From Halomonas sp. 'Soap Lake #6' (lineage in GTDB: Bacteria > Pseudomonadota > Gammaproteobacteria > Pseudomonadales > Halomonadaceae): 64,000 nt of DNA. Positions 1-9,082 of this stretch are shown piece after piece (within the stretch, counting starts at the first letter, position 1; each line of letters begins with the position of its first letter). The notes under the pieces are model-generated. The model ran no database searches. It was not told where the DNA came from and saw only the letters and a program-made list of their open reading frames with translations. The position numbers and the translations under genes are program-made. The stretch spans positions 2,666,001 to 2,730,000 of the forward strand of contig NZ_CP020469.1 in assembly GCF_003031405.1 (NCBI RefSeq), in the 5' to 3' direction.

Positions 1-22
1 ATGACAACCGGGGGACTGAGTA

Positions 23-1222
23 ATGGCCGTCCTATATGCCGATAGCACGTTCAGTTTAAGTGAAGTTGAAGAATTCCCTGTCACCCCTGGCCACTCTGTT
101 GAAAACTACAGTATGGGTGTTCGAGAATTCTATAACTTCGACAAAATAACTGACCAAGTCAATTTTAAAGCCGTGATTTACATGCACGGCTCTGGGGGGC
201 ATGGTCGTTTGGCGGCCGACAATCCACTGGTCAAAGCGATAACAGATAAGGGGTATGCGCTGTTAAGTGTTTCTGGGCTGGGCTCCCCCTACTCAAGTAA
301 AGCTCCATGGACATACGGTTATGGCAATGTGATGTCGCCGATGCTGTACGGCAGAATGATTAAGGCATTCTGGCAAACGCAGGCGACTGTTGAAGCCCTG
401 GTTGGCAAACGCATGGGGGTACTGATCCCTACAGGATTTCAGAACGGGTTCATTAACACAAACTCTACGGCTGAAGGACTGAGTACGCCCTCTGGATCAA
501 CTAGGACGACCCACTGGGTACCTGTGGCTGGGGCCAAGCAGTTTAGGGTAAAACTGCTACAAGGGGAGTCTAACCGGTTACGCCTTCAATGGAGGATGCC
601 TGATAACTCTCTTGTGTATGTTAACAACCATGGTTCCTCTGGCCTGTCTGACGAACCCGACGGTCAGTATATTTTGGATGTACCGGAAGGGGCCACTGAA
701 GTACGTATCTATTATGCCACGGCAGCGGCAGCAGCCTCTGACCCAGAAATCTCGATCTCTATTTTCATGCCAGTTGCGCTGCTCGGGCACTCACTAGGTG
801 CTCAACAGGCTTTTTCATGGGCTAGCTTAGTTAAAGAGGTTAGGCCTAGGTCTGCATCATTGGTTAATTACATCATTGGAAACGGGGCAACGATAGCAGG
901 GAGTGGTAACTTCAGATGGAATCACATACACAGAAACATAGCGGCGTACAGCAACATCTTCCGGCGAATTACACACCCAGCGATTGCCTACTACTCTGAT
1001 GACGACGGCTTCTGCCCTCGCGACTTCTCTGAGCGGCTACGTATGACGCTGAAACCCGATCAAGACAATCTTTACTTTATCAGTCCGGGGGCGCTAGGCC
1101 ACAGCTGGTTCAGTCAGCGACCCGATTTAGTAGCAAATCATTTAGAGCAAATGTTTAACGGAGAACCGATTACTATCGACTCTACAGACCCCGAATCAGC
1201 GCTGGCAGTACCAGGGCCGTAG
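23..1222 (+). CDS. Phage-associated alpha/beta hydrolase with inserted beta-rich domain
   Basis: A 399-residue protein with an alpha/beta-hydrolase frame. The oxyanion-type segment MHGSGG lies at about 54-59, the nucleophile elbow GHSLG at 255-259 (Ser257), an acidic SDDD at 325-328, and a candidate catalytic His in LGHSW at about 360. Residues about 130-250 break the fold with a beta-rich insert (RTTHWVPV...), of a kind I associate with phage tail-fibre or carbohydrate-binding domains. The ATG at 23 overlaps the TAA stop (21-23) of an upstream plus-strand frame that ends in DNRGTE, so it is translationally linked to a gene outside the window. The com and dam-type genes downstream place it in the late region of a Mu-like prophage. 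It may act on a surface polymer or be a virion-associated esterase. The substrate is unknown, and no signal peptide is seen. Confidence 0.6.
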   Translation: MAVLYADSTFSLSEVEEFPVTPGHSVENYSMGVREFYNFDKITDQVNFKAVIYMHGSGGHGRLAADNPLVKAITDKGYALLSVSGLGSPYSSKAPWTYGYGNVMSPMLYGRMIKAFWQTQATVEALVGKRMGVLIPTGFQNGFINTNSTAEGLSTPSGSTRTTHWVPVAGAKQFRVKLLQGESNRLRLQWRMPDNSLVYVNNHGSSGLSDEPDGQYILDVPEGATEVRIYYATAAAAASDPEISISIFMPVALLGHSLGAQQAFSWASLVKEVRPRSASLVNYIIGNGATIAGSGNFRWNHIHRNIAAYSNIFRRITHPAIAYYSDDDGFCPRDFSERLRMTLKPDQDNLYFISPGALGHSWFSQRPDLVANHLEQMFNGEPITIDSTDPESALAVPGP

Positions 1223-1236
1223 TTGAATAGAAAGGA

Positions 1237-1274
1237 GTGGCCACCCAAGGTGCTGTAACACCATGGGTGGCCAC
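1237..1274 (+). terminator. Strong hairpin after the phage hydrolase gene
   Basis: A 10-bp stem (GTGGCCACCC with GGGTGGCCAC) encloses a second inner stem (GGTG/CACC). It starts 15 bases after the hydrolase stop. No U-tract follows, so it may be a processing or RNA-protecting structure rather than an intrinsic terminator. A perfect 14-bp palindrome, TGCCTCGCGAGGCA, follows at 1314-1327, before the com-like gene. Confidence 0.5.
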
Positions 1275-1369
1275 CAACAAGCAGAACACCCTGCAAGTCG
1301 GCCAAGACTCCCCTGCCTCGCGAGGCACAGGCAGTCTAAGCCAAACGTTAGAACGTTAGAAGGCTTGAC

Positions 1370-1567
1370 ATGGTGTTAATCGAAATCCGTTGCACTCGGT
1401 GCAACCGCAAGCTGGCTAACGTCAGCGACTACCAGTTCATCGAAATAAAATGCCCGCGTTGCAGGCACTTAAATCAACAGAGAGCCACGAGCTCCAAACC
1501 CTTAAAGGAGATGCCTCGTGGCTACCCCAATCATTCCCTGGATGGGCGGCAAGCGCCGTCTAGCTGA
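1370..1567 (+). CDS. com: Com-like zinc-finger translational regulator of Mu-type phage
   Basis: A 65-residue protein with two CxxC pairs (Cys8/Cys11 and Cys28/Cys31) that form a small zinc ribbon, as in the Com protein of phage Mu. In Mu, Com binds mom mRNA and frees its translation start. Here the gene overlaps the next gene by about 50 bases and runs through that gene's ribosome binding site and start. This is the same layout as Mu com-mom, but the partner is a Dam-type adenine methylase and not Mom. By analogy it should control translation of that methylase. The family call rests on the cysteine spacing, the size and the position. The C-terminal residues past about 45 look dictated by the overlap. 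Confidence 0.75.
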   Translation: MVLIEIRCTRCNRKLANVSDYQFIEIKCPRCRHLNQQRATSSKPLKEMPRGYPNHSLDGRQAPSS

Positions 1568-2309
1568 TCGTATCTTTCCACTGATGCCACCGCACCAATG
1601 CTATGTAGAGCCCTTTGCAGGAGGAGCCGCGCTGTTCTTCCTGCGCCCTTCTCCCGCCGAGGTGGAAGTACTCAACGACGTCAACGGTGACTTGGTGAAC
1701 TTATACCGCGTCGTACAAAACCACCTGGAGGAGTTCGTCAGGCAATTCAAGTGGGCGCTCTCCAGCCGCCAGGTGTTTGAGTGGCTGAAGATGACTCGGC
1801 CTGAAACGCTCACAGATATACAGCGCGCAGCGCGCTTCTACTATCTACAGCAGAACGCCTTCGGTGCCCGCATCGAAGGCCAAACGTTTGGCACCGCAAC
1901 CACCACGCCGCCAGGGCTAAACCTGCTGCGCTTAGAGGAGTCGCTTTCGGCAGCCCACCTGCGTTTAGCAAGCACCTTTATAGAGCATCTAAGTTGGCAA
2001 GCCTGCATAGAGCGATATGACCGCCCACACACTCTTTTTTATATGGACCCGCCCTACTGGCAGACAGAAGGATATGGGGTACCCTTTGGCATAGAGCAGT
2101 ACGAGGAAATGGCGATCATGTTAGCCAAGCTGAAAGGCAAGGCCATCATCAGCCTCAACGACCACCCAGACATCCGCCGGATCTTCGCGGACTACCACAT
2201 CGAAACCACTGACATCCGCTACACTGTCGGCGGCGGCAAAGGCTCAGACGCCAAAGAGGTGCTGATCTTCAGTTGGGACGTGGATGCCGAGCCAGCGGGG
2301 CTTTTTTGA
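1518..2309 (+). CDS. Phage DNA adenine methylase (Dam/D12 class)
   Basis: A 263-residue N6-adenine methyltransferase of the D12/Dam class. The N-terminal WMGGKR motif (about 8-13), the SAM-binding VEPFAGGAALFF segment, NDVNGDLVNLYR and the catalytic DPPYW are all visible. It starts at GTG 1518 behind AAAGGAG (1504-1510), inside the end of the com-like frame. Family knowledge suggests it methylates phage DNA late in infection to evade host restriction, filling the role Mom has in Mu. It is complete and of normal size. Its recognition sequence cannot be read from the protein; GATC is typical for Dam but not assured. Confidence 0.85.
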   Translation: MATPIIPWMGGKRRLADRIFPLMPPHQCYVEPFAGGAALFFLRPSPAEVEVLNDVNGDLVNLYRVVQNHLEEFVRQFKWALSSRQVFEWLKMTRPETLTDIQRAARFYYLQQNAFGARIEGQTFGTATTTPPGLNLLRLEESLSAAHLRLASTFIEHLSWQACIERYDRPHTLFYMDPPYWQTEGYGVPFGIEQYEEMAIMLAKLKGKAIISLNDHPDIRRIFADYHIETTDIRYTVGGGKGSDAKEVLIFSWDVDAEPAGLF

Positions 2310-2936
2310 GAAAAAGAGAGGGAGGACAGGCAAGACTTATGCAATTTCCACAATCAGGATTGCCCGATACAATCGGATCCACTCATGCTTATCGCCTGAC
2401 TTCCCTTGCTTTTCAAAGTAGTGGCCTCGGCAACGTTCCCCCTGCCTCGGCTGAGAGTTGACCCTTGGGATCTCCCCTGAGGTCTTGTGTATCCGGCGCC
2501 GCCGGGAAACACTCTCTCATCCTTCTAGTCCATGCTGCCCCTCAGTCAGGCGCCATGCAGGGGGGTTACCTGGTGGCATGAGAGGACATCCAAAAAGTTG
2601 GCCAAGAATCAGCCCTCCTTTTAATGTCCAGCGCGAATGCGCTAGCAACAAGCTAATCATACCAAAGAAAATAGAAGTGCCAAAGAGAGTGCAAAATTAG
2701 CTATGGCGTTCTTCTCATGACAGTGCCAAATGTCTCGCAAGGATATGCCAAATCTGCCGCGCGCTTACAATTACTCACACTGCTTTCACCCTGTTAGCAG
2801 CCAAATGACAACCAAGCGACGACCAGTTGGCAACCAAATCACTGCCAGCTACAGCAAAATATAGGGTGGATAATTGATAACCATAAATGTACTATGTACA
2901 CCAAACCAACGCATTGGCTAAAGGAAGTTCCCTAAC
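2310..2936. other. Gene-free stretch, probable right end of Mu-like prophage
   Basis: I see no convincing gene here; the short open frames have no coding character. From 2678 on, the motif TGCCAAA recurs (2678-2684, 2724-2730, 2746-2752), with looser copies AGCCAAAT (2799-2806) and AACCAAAT (2832-2839). Spaced repeats of this kind near the end of a transposable phage are typical of transposase-binding sites. The exact end and the 5-bp target duplication could not be fixed, because the left end is outside the window. Confidence 0.35.
2888..2900. promoter_or_regulatory. Candidate toxin-antitoxin operator palindrome
   Basis: The palindrome TGTACTATGTACA lies about 37 bases before the toxin start. 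Antitoxins of the HigA/NadS type usually repress their own promoter through such inverted repeats. No copy of it is seen before the second, decayed toxin-antitoxin unit. Confidence 0.4.
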
Positions 2937-3275
2937 GTGAGTCATGCGATTGAATTTATCGGAACCCCGACGTTCACCCGCCAGATCCAGGCGATTGCGA
3001 CAGACGATGAATTAAAGGAGCTGCAGCGCACCCTGATTGCTCAACCCGACAAAGGTGACCTGATCCAGGGCACGGGTGGTCTGCGTAAAATACGCATGGC
3101 GCTGAGCAACCAAGGTAAGAGCGGCGGTGCCAGGGTTATCTACTTTTTGGCAACGGCAGAAAGAGTTTATCTGATACTGGCCTACCCAAAGAGCGTCAAA
3201 GACAACTTAACGCCCGCTGAAAAGGTCACCCTGAAAACACTGACCCACCAATTGAAGGGGGAGGTTTCCAAATGA
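2937..3275 (+). CDS. RelE/HigB-family toxin
   Basis: A 112-residue protein of the RelE/ParE superfamily. The GGLRKIRMAL segment, followed by GGARVIYFLATAERVYLILAYPKS, is the typical core of HigB-like toxins whose antitoxin is encoded downstream. Family members are ribosome-dependent mRNA endonucleases that stop translation. It starts at GTG 2937 with AAGGAAG upstream. The stop overlaps the antitoxin start by four bases (ATGA, 3272-3275), so the two are translationally coupled. The toxin-first order is that of higBA. The basic residues Lys55, Arg56 and Arg71-like positions expected in such toxins appear present, so it is probably active. Confidence 0.8.
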   Translation: MSHAIEFIGTPTFTRQIQAIATDDELKELQRTLIAQPDKGDLIQGTGGLRKIRMALSNQGKSGGARVIYFLATAERVYLILAYPKSVKDNLTPAEKVTLKTLTHQLKGEVSK

Positions 3276-3556
3276 GCATTTTTGACGAGCTGCAATCATC
3301 ACTGCAGGAAGCCGTTGAGATCAAACAAGGTAAAGCGCAGGCCAGCCGTATCACTCGCCATGAGGTGGCCGATGTGAAAGCCATCCGCGCCAAGCTTCAT
3401 GTTTCTCAGGCTGAGTTTGCTGAGGCTATGGGAACCAGCGTGGACACCATCAAAAGCTGGGAAACCAAGCGACGTAACCCTACAGGACTAGCTGCTAAGG
3501 TACTTGCCACCATTCAAGACAATCCCACTTTTTTTGAAGAGCTTGCTTCGCATTAG
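3272..3556 (+). CDS. HigA/NadS-like XRE-family antitoxin
   Basis: A 94-residue helix-turn-helix protein. The HTH runs from about residue 47 to 75 (VSQAEFAEAMGTSVDTIKSWE followed by KRRNP), the usual XRE/NadS form of antitoxins that follow RelE/HigB toxins. It should bind and neutralise the toxin encoded just upstream and repress the shared promoter. The full-length copy includes a 16-residue linker (around SRITRHEV...AIR) that is missing from the second copy at 4414-4650. Confidence 0.8.
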   Translation: MSIFDELQSSLQEAVEIKQGKAQASRITRHEVADVKAIRAKLHVSQAEFAEAMGTSVDTIKSWETKRRNPTGLAAKVLATIQDNPTFFEELASH

Positions 3557-3600
3557 CGCTTTTTTGCAGGACGAATGCAGTGTCAATATCAAGTTAATAT

Positions 3601-4017
3601 TCATGAAGAATATCGTTCGATACTCAAGTGTTGTTTGCCGTAGGCAATCTGCCGATTAAATCGGCCTTTTACTTTGACCACTACCCGCGCCGGAATTTGT
3701 GTGCGGCCTGCCTGATAAGCTTTTTCTGCACTGGCTGGCTCCCACTGAACCCCTAGACGGTTCAATGCCTCTTTGGCAGCCTGATCAAAGCCACCGGGCG
3801 CTGCAATCATTGGTTTGCCCGTAATACGGTTTGGGCGCGCTTTAGCGTATAGCCCCTTACCAATACGTACTAATCGTCCCTGCGCCTCTAATTGCCGAAG
3901 CACACGGCCAACTTGGTCATAACCACCCAGTGCAGCGAAATCGTCACGTAGAAAAACCACCCGCCGACTTTTGCGAATTTTGTCACGAATGAGTGACTCA
4001 AGCGTTTGGGTGGTCAT
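3601..4017 (-). CDS. DUF6088 / AbiEi-like winged-helix protein, orphan
   Basis: A 138-residue protein whose N-terminal half (VVFLRDDFAALGGYDQVGRVLRQL, then GRLVRIGKGLYAK) is a winged helix like the antitoxin AbiEi of type IV AbiE systems. NCBI names such proteins DUF6088. It has a good GGAGG before ATG 4017. The partner expected for an AbiEi antitoxin is an AbiEii nucleotidyltransferase, usually just downstream. Here downstream is the end of the HigA-like gene and no such toxin is present. It may be a relic, a stand-alone regulator, or may act on a toxin elsewhere. Confidence 0.65.
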   Translation of the reverse strand: MTTQTLESLIRDKIRKSRRVVFLRDDFAALGGYDQVGRVLRQLEAQGRLVRIGKGLYAKARPNRITGKPMIAAPGGFDQAAKEALNRLGVQWEPASAEKAYQAGRTQIPARVVVKVKGRFNRQIAYGKQHLSIERYSS

Positions 4018-4079
4018 GTAACACCTCCAGCAGCTGGATTATGACAGAATTTTACTCTATACCTTCAGATTAAGGAATA

Positions 4080-4165
4080 CAAAAACACGACACCATATAA
4101 AAACAAAATTTAATTTTAATATAATAAAATCATTTATTTATAAAATTTTATATAAAATAAAACCG
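4080..4165. other. Extremely AT-rich spacer
   Basis: Almost only A and T for about 80 bases, with overlapping TTTATAAAATTTTATA-type inverted repeats. It lies upstream of the DUF6088 gene and before the decayed toxin copy. It probably marks a recombination junction or a target for H-NS-like silencing. No gene is seen. Confidence 0.5.
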
Positions 4166-4206
4166 CCGCAATCGCTACACAGAATAGCCTCTATTCTGAG
4201 CCTCTC

Positions 4207-4413
4207 AAAAGCAAGGTGCTGATACAAAAGTCCGCGAAAACCCGTATGTCGTTGGGCCAACAAGGAAAGAACAGGGCTCGGGTGTATCTACTTTTATCCA
4301 CGTCAGAACGGATCTATGATACTGGCCTACCCCTAGTGGGACTCTTTAATGTCTGCTGAAAAGGCCGCATAGATAACACTGACCCACCAATTATTGAAGG
4401 GGTAGGTTTCAAA
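4207..4413 (+). pseudogene. Decayed second copy of the RelE/HigB toxin
   Basis: The DNA aligns base by base with the 3' half of the toxin gene at 2937-3275. For example, the stretch reading gatactggcctacccc matches the toxin's ctgatactggcctaccca. The copy lacks the 5' half, carries small indels and has in-frame stops (tag after cctacccc, and tagata after gccgca). It ends directly at the start of the second antitoxin gene, as in the intact unit. It is therefore a relic of a duplicated toxin-antitoxin operon. Confidence 0.8.
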
Positions 4414-4650
4414 ATGAGCATTTTTGACGAACTGCAAACATCGCTGCAGGAAGCCGTGGAGATCAAACAAGGCAAAGCACAGGCCAAGCTGCATGTCTCT
4501 CAGGCGGAGTTTGCCGAGGCCATGGGAACCAGTGTGGGCACCATCGAAAACTGGGAAACCAAGCACCGTAACCCTACGGGACTAGCTGCTAAGGTACTGG
4601 CGACGATTCAGGATAACCCAGAATTTTTCAACGGGCTTGCTTCGTATTAA
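4414..4650 (+). CDS. HigA/NadS-like antitoxin, second copy with internal deletion
   Basis: A 78-residue paralogue of the antitoxin at 3272-3556, nearly identical in the first 22 residues and in the helix-turn-helix half. It has lost exactly 48 nt (16 codons) between AQA and KLHV. The deletion edges share GCCA in the intact copy, so slippage is a likely cause. The frame is kept although the toxin upstream is dead. This suggests it is still useful, for example as a spare antidote or repressor, or that the event is recent. Whether the shortened protein still binds the toxin is unknown. Confidence 0.7.
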   Translation: MSIFDELQTSLQEAVEIKQGKAQAKLHVSQAEFAEAMGTSVGTIENWETKHRNPTGLAAKVLATIQDNPEFFNGLASY

Positions 4651-4837
4651 AGTCTTATTCTCTAGAGCTACCTCAAAAACAGCTTTGCTATCATGCATAA
4701 ACGGAGCGGATGCAGATCCAGTGTAGTCTTACCCTGGAATAGGTATGGCAAGGCGTAAAGCAAGCAATACTCGCATCTTAGAGGCCAAAATATGGATAGG
4801 ATGCACGCTTCCTATACGAATGTCTAATAGGACTCTC

Positions 4838-4866
4838 TTGATACCGAGATTTGATTGCACTATAAA
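4838..4866 (+). promoter_or_regulatory. Sigma-70 promoter of the amidase operon
   Basis: TTGATA (4838-4843) and TATAAA (4861-4866) are separated by exactly 17 bases. Transcription should start near 4873, which gives an untranslated leader of about 185 bases before amiE. It is a strong constitutive-looking promoter, which fits control by antitermination rather than by initiation. Confidence 0.75.
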
Positions 4867-4926
4867 TTAAATAGTCAGGCATTCATGCATCAATGGCGAT
4901 GCCAAGTAATGCCAACATATATATGA

Positions 4927-4980
4927 AATCAATCGGCAAGAAGAGCAGCGTTAGTAAGCGCTCTCAGCCGCTGGTTGATT
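4927..4980 (+). promoter_or_regulatory. Structured ami leader RNA, probable AmiR (ANTAR) target
   Basis: A long imperfect hairpin: AATCAA (4927-4932) pairs with TTGATT (4975-4980), GGC with GCC further in, and AGAGC(a)GC with GCGCTCT around the loop GTTAGTAA. It sits between promoter and leader terminator, where the ANTAR domain of AmiR must act. Just upstream (4878-4904) GGCAT and ATGCC could form a second stem. The two-hexaloop consensus of ANTAR targets is not matched cleanly, so the exact AmiR site is open. Confidence 0.5.
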
Positions 4981-4992
4981 AATAGAGCAAAT

Positions 4993-5033
4993 GGGCTCTC
5001 TCGGGATTAATTCCGGGAGGGCCCTTTTTTTTT
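4993..5033 (+). terminator. Leader terminator of the ami operon
   Basis: GGGCTCTCTCGGGA pairs with TTCCGGGAGGGCCC across a short TTAA loop, followed by nine T residues. It lies between the promoter at 4838 and amiE at 5058, so it would stop transcription unless antiterminated. This matches the known Pseudomonas aeruginosa scheme, in which AmiR releases a leader terminator ahead of amiE. Confidence 0.85.
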
Positions 5034-5057
5034 ACTACAAATATAAGAGGCCGAAAA

Positions 5058-6098
5058 ATGCGCCACGGTGATATTTCTAGCAGTAACGATACTGTAGGTG
5101 TTGCAGTTGTTAACTACAAAATGCCGCGCCTGCATACTAAATCTGAAGTAATTGAAAACGCACAAAAAATTGCCGATATGGTTGTCGGAATGAAGCAAGG
5201 TCTTCCTGGCATGGATCTTGTAATTTTCCCAGAGTATAGCCTGCAAGGAATCATGTACGATCCTGAAGAAATGATGCAAACAGCAGCTACGATTCCAGGA
5301 GAAGAAACCGAAATTTTTGCGAGGGCCTGCCGTAAAGCTAATACATGGGGTGTCTTTTCAATCACAGGGGAGCGCCATGAAGAACACCCTAATAAAACTC
5401 CCTATAACACTCTGATATTGATGGATAATAAGGGCGAAATCGTACAGAAATATAGGAAGATTATTCCATGGTGCCCCATTGAAGGATGGTACCCAGGAGG
5501 AGAAACCTATGTCTCCGATGGCCCCAAAGGCATGAAAATCAGCCTCATCATTTGTGATGATGGAAATTATCCTGAAATCTGGCGCGATTGCGCCATGAAA
5601 GGTGCTGAGCTAATTGTTCGCTGCCAGGGTTATATGTATCCATCGAAAGAACAGCAAATTATGATGTCTAAAGCCATGGCATGGGCAAATAACTCCTACG
5701 TTGCTGTTGCTAATGCTGCTGGATTTGATGGCGTATATTGTTACTTTGGCCACTCAGCTATTGTTGGATTTGATGGAAGAACTCTGGGCGAATGTGGGGA
5801 AGAAGAAATGGGTATTCAATATGCCCAGCTTTCCATATCTCAAATTCGCGATGCTCGGGAAAACGATCAATCGCAAAATCACCTCTTCAAAATTCTACAC
5901 CGTGGATATAGTGGTATGCATGAATCAGGTGATGGCGATAAAGGTCTTGCTGAGTGTCCTTTTGAGTTTTATAAAACTTGGGTTAATGATGCAGAAAAAG
6001 CAAGGGAAAATGTAGAAAAAATAACGCGGAGTACTGCCGGAGTAGCTCAATGCCCTGTAGGTAGCATTCCATATGAAGGAAAAGAAAAGGAAGCCTAA
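5058..6098 (+). CDS. amiE: Aliphatic amidase AmiE
   Basis: 346 residues, the same length as Pseudomonas aeruginosa AmiE. It hydrolyses short aliphatic amides (acetamide, propionamide) to the acid and ammonia in the cytoplasm. The nitrilase-superfamily catalytic set is in place: Glu59 in FPEYS, Lys134 in KYRK, Glu142 in PIEGW and the nucleophile Cys166 in [16 protein letters not shown] precedes the ATG. It is the first gene of amiE-amiB-amiC-amiR-amiS, controlled by the leader terminator just upstream. The operon is clearly richer in A+T than the genes from 20 kb onward, which suggests transfer from another lineage. Confidence 0.95.
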   Translation: MRHGDISSSNDTVGVAVVNYKMPRLHTKSEVIENAQKIADMVVGMKQGLPGMDLVIFPEYSLQGIMYDPEEMMQTAATIPGEETEIFARACRKANTWGVFSITGERHEEHPNKTPYNTLILMDNKGEIVQKYRKIIPWCPIEGWYPGGETYVSDGPKGMKISLIICDDGNYPEIWRDCAMKGAELIVRCQGYMYPSKEQQIMMSKAMAWANNSYVAVANAAGFDGVYCYFGHSAIVGFDGRTLGECGEEEMGIQYAQLSISQIRDARENDQSQNHLFKILHRGYSGMHESGDGDKGLAECPFEFYKTWVNDAEKARENVEKITRSTAGVAQCPVGSIPYEGKEKEA

Positions 6099-6184
6099 TA
6101 CCTAATATAAATAAAAGCATAAAGCCACCGGCTATTTTTAGCCGGTGTGTTGTCCGATTAACAAAACTAACAAGAGCGACACAT

Positions 6185-7312
6185 ATGCCTTTTATAAACG
6201 ATATGATTGCTGATTCAGCTCAAAAGACTAAAAATATTGAAGCTTTACAAGCTGAAAATTCATCAGAAAATGATGTTATTAATTCACACATGTCCAATAG
6301 TAAAGAACTTAATAGTAGGTTTAGATTTAACATTGATACTGTCATGGCTTCTGTAAAGTCTGAAATTATTGGACAAGGTCAAGCAATTATTGCTGTGGAA
6401 GACATGCTCAAAGTTGTTCGTGCTGATATAACAGATCCGAGAAAACCCCTTTATACCTCTTTATTTCTTGGGCCAACTGGCGTAGGGAAAACTGAGATTG
6501 TTAGAGCTCTTGCAAGATCGCTTTATGGCGATGCTGATGCTTTTTGTCGTGTAGATATGAACACGCTTTCACAAGAACATTATGCTGCATCACTTACCGG
6601 CGCTCCTCCTGGTTATGTAGGAGCAAAAGAAGGTAAAACAATAATTGATCAAGAAAAACTTGAAGGAAAACTAGGCCTACCTGGCATTGTCCTTCTAGAT
6701 GAACTTGAAAAAGCTAGCAAGGAAGTGCATCAAGCCCTTTTAAATGTTTTTGATAATGGATTGCTTACAGTAGCATCTGGAGAAAAAACATACAGTTTCA
6801 GAAATGCTATAATTTTCATGACGAGTAATCTAGCGGCCCAAGAAATACAAAAGCTTGAAGAGAAACATCAGCACCCAATTTATGGAATGATTACGAGAAA
6901 TATCTCTGGAAGAAAAAAAGCTGTAGACACTATAGTAAAAAAGAAGATACTCAACACATTCTCGCCGGAGTTTGTTAATAGAATTGATAACATTACAATA
7001 TTCAACTGGATTGAAACTGGTACGGTTGAAAAAATTGTAGATCTTGAAATAAAAAGGCTCAATCGTAGGCTTAAAAAGCATAATTGTATAGTGGAAGTTG
7101 AAAATGAAATTATTAAGCTTATAGTAAACTCTGGTTTTGATCGCCAATTTGGGGCAAGGTCACTTCGTCGTTCCATGAGAAAAATACTCGAGGTACCTTT
7201 GGCCGAGTATCTTCTAGACTATCATAGAGTTGATGAAATAAATTCCAATAAAATTATTTATAAAGCACAACTTGAAAATAGTGAAGTAAAATTTACAACA
7301 AAGAAGATATAA
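6185..7312 (+). CDS. amiB: AmiB, ClpA/B-type AAA+ ATPase of the amidase operon
   Basis: A 375-residue single AAA+ module related to the C-terminal ATPase of ClpA/ClpB. Walker A is GPTGVGKT (96-103), Walker B IVLLDELEKA (168-177), sensor 1 IIFMTSN (209-215), and a C-terminal sensor-2 region contains FGARSLRR. A variable first 45 residues precedes it. In P. aeruginosa AmiB is encoded second in the ami operon and is described as a chaperone-like ATPase; its exact task is not settled. It may remodel AmiE or the transporter AmiS. The start at 6185 follows an 86-base gap after amiE, which contains a weak hairpin (CCGGCtatttttaGCCGG, 6128-6145). Confidence 0.9.
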   Translation: MPFINDMIADSAQKTKNIEALQAENSSENDVINSHMSNSKELNSRFRFNIDTVMASVKSEIIGQGQAIIAVEDMLKVVRADITDPRKPLYTSLFLGPTGVGKTEIVRALARSLYGDADAFCRVDMNTLSQEHYAASLTGAPPGYVGAKEGKTIIDQEKLEGKLGLPGIVLLDELEKASKEVHQALLNVFDNGLLTVASGEKTYSFRNAIIFMTSNLAAQEIQKLEEKHQHPIYGMITRNISGRKKAVDTIVKKKILNTFSPEFVNRIDNITIFNWIETGTVEKIVDLEIKRLNRRLKKHNCIVEVENEIIKLIVNSGFDRQFGARSLRRSMRKILEVPLAEYLLDYHRVDEINSNKIIYKAQLENSEVKFTTKKI

Positions 7313-9069
<1,757 letters not shown>

Positions 9070-9082
9070 TGGAGAGTTTAAA

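Noticed and set aside
1306..1330. Second copy of the tRNA-arm sequence, because GACTCCCCTGCC resembles it
   Set aside because: Only about 10 bases agree and the surrounding palindrome is unrelated.
2273..2700. Two open frames of 62 and 80 residues after the phage methylase
   Set aside because: One begins inside the methylase; both are rich in Pro, Arg and Ser without any domain, ribosome site or coding-like pattern.
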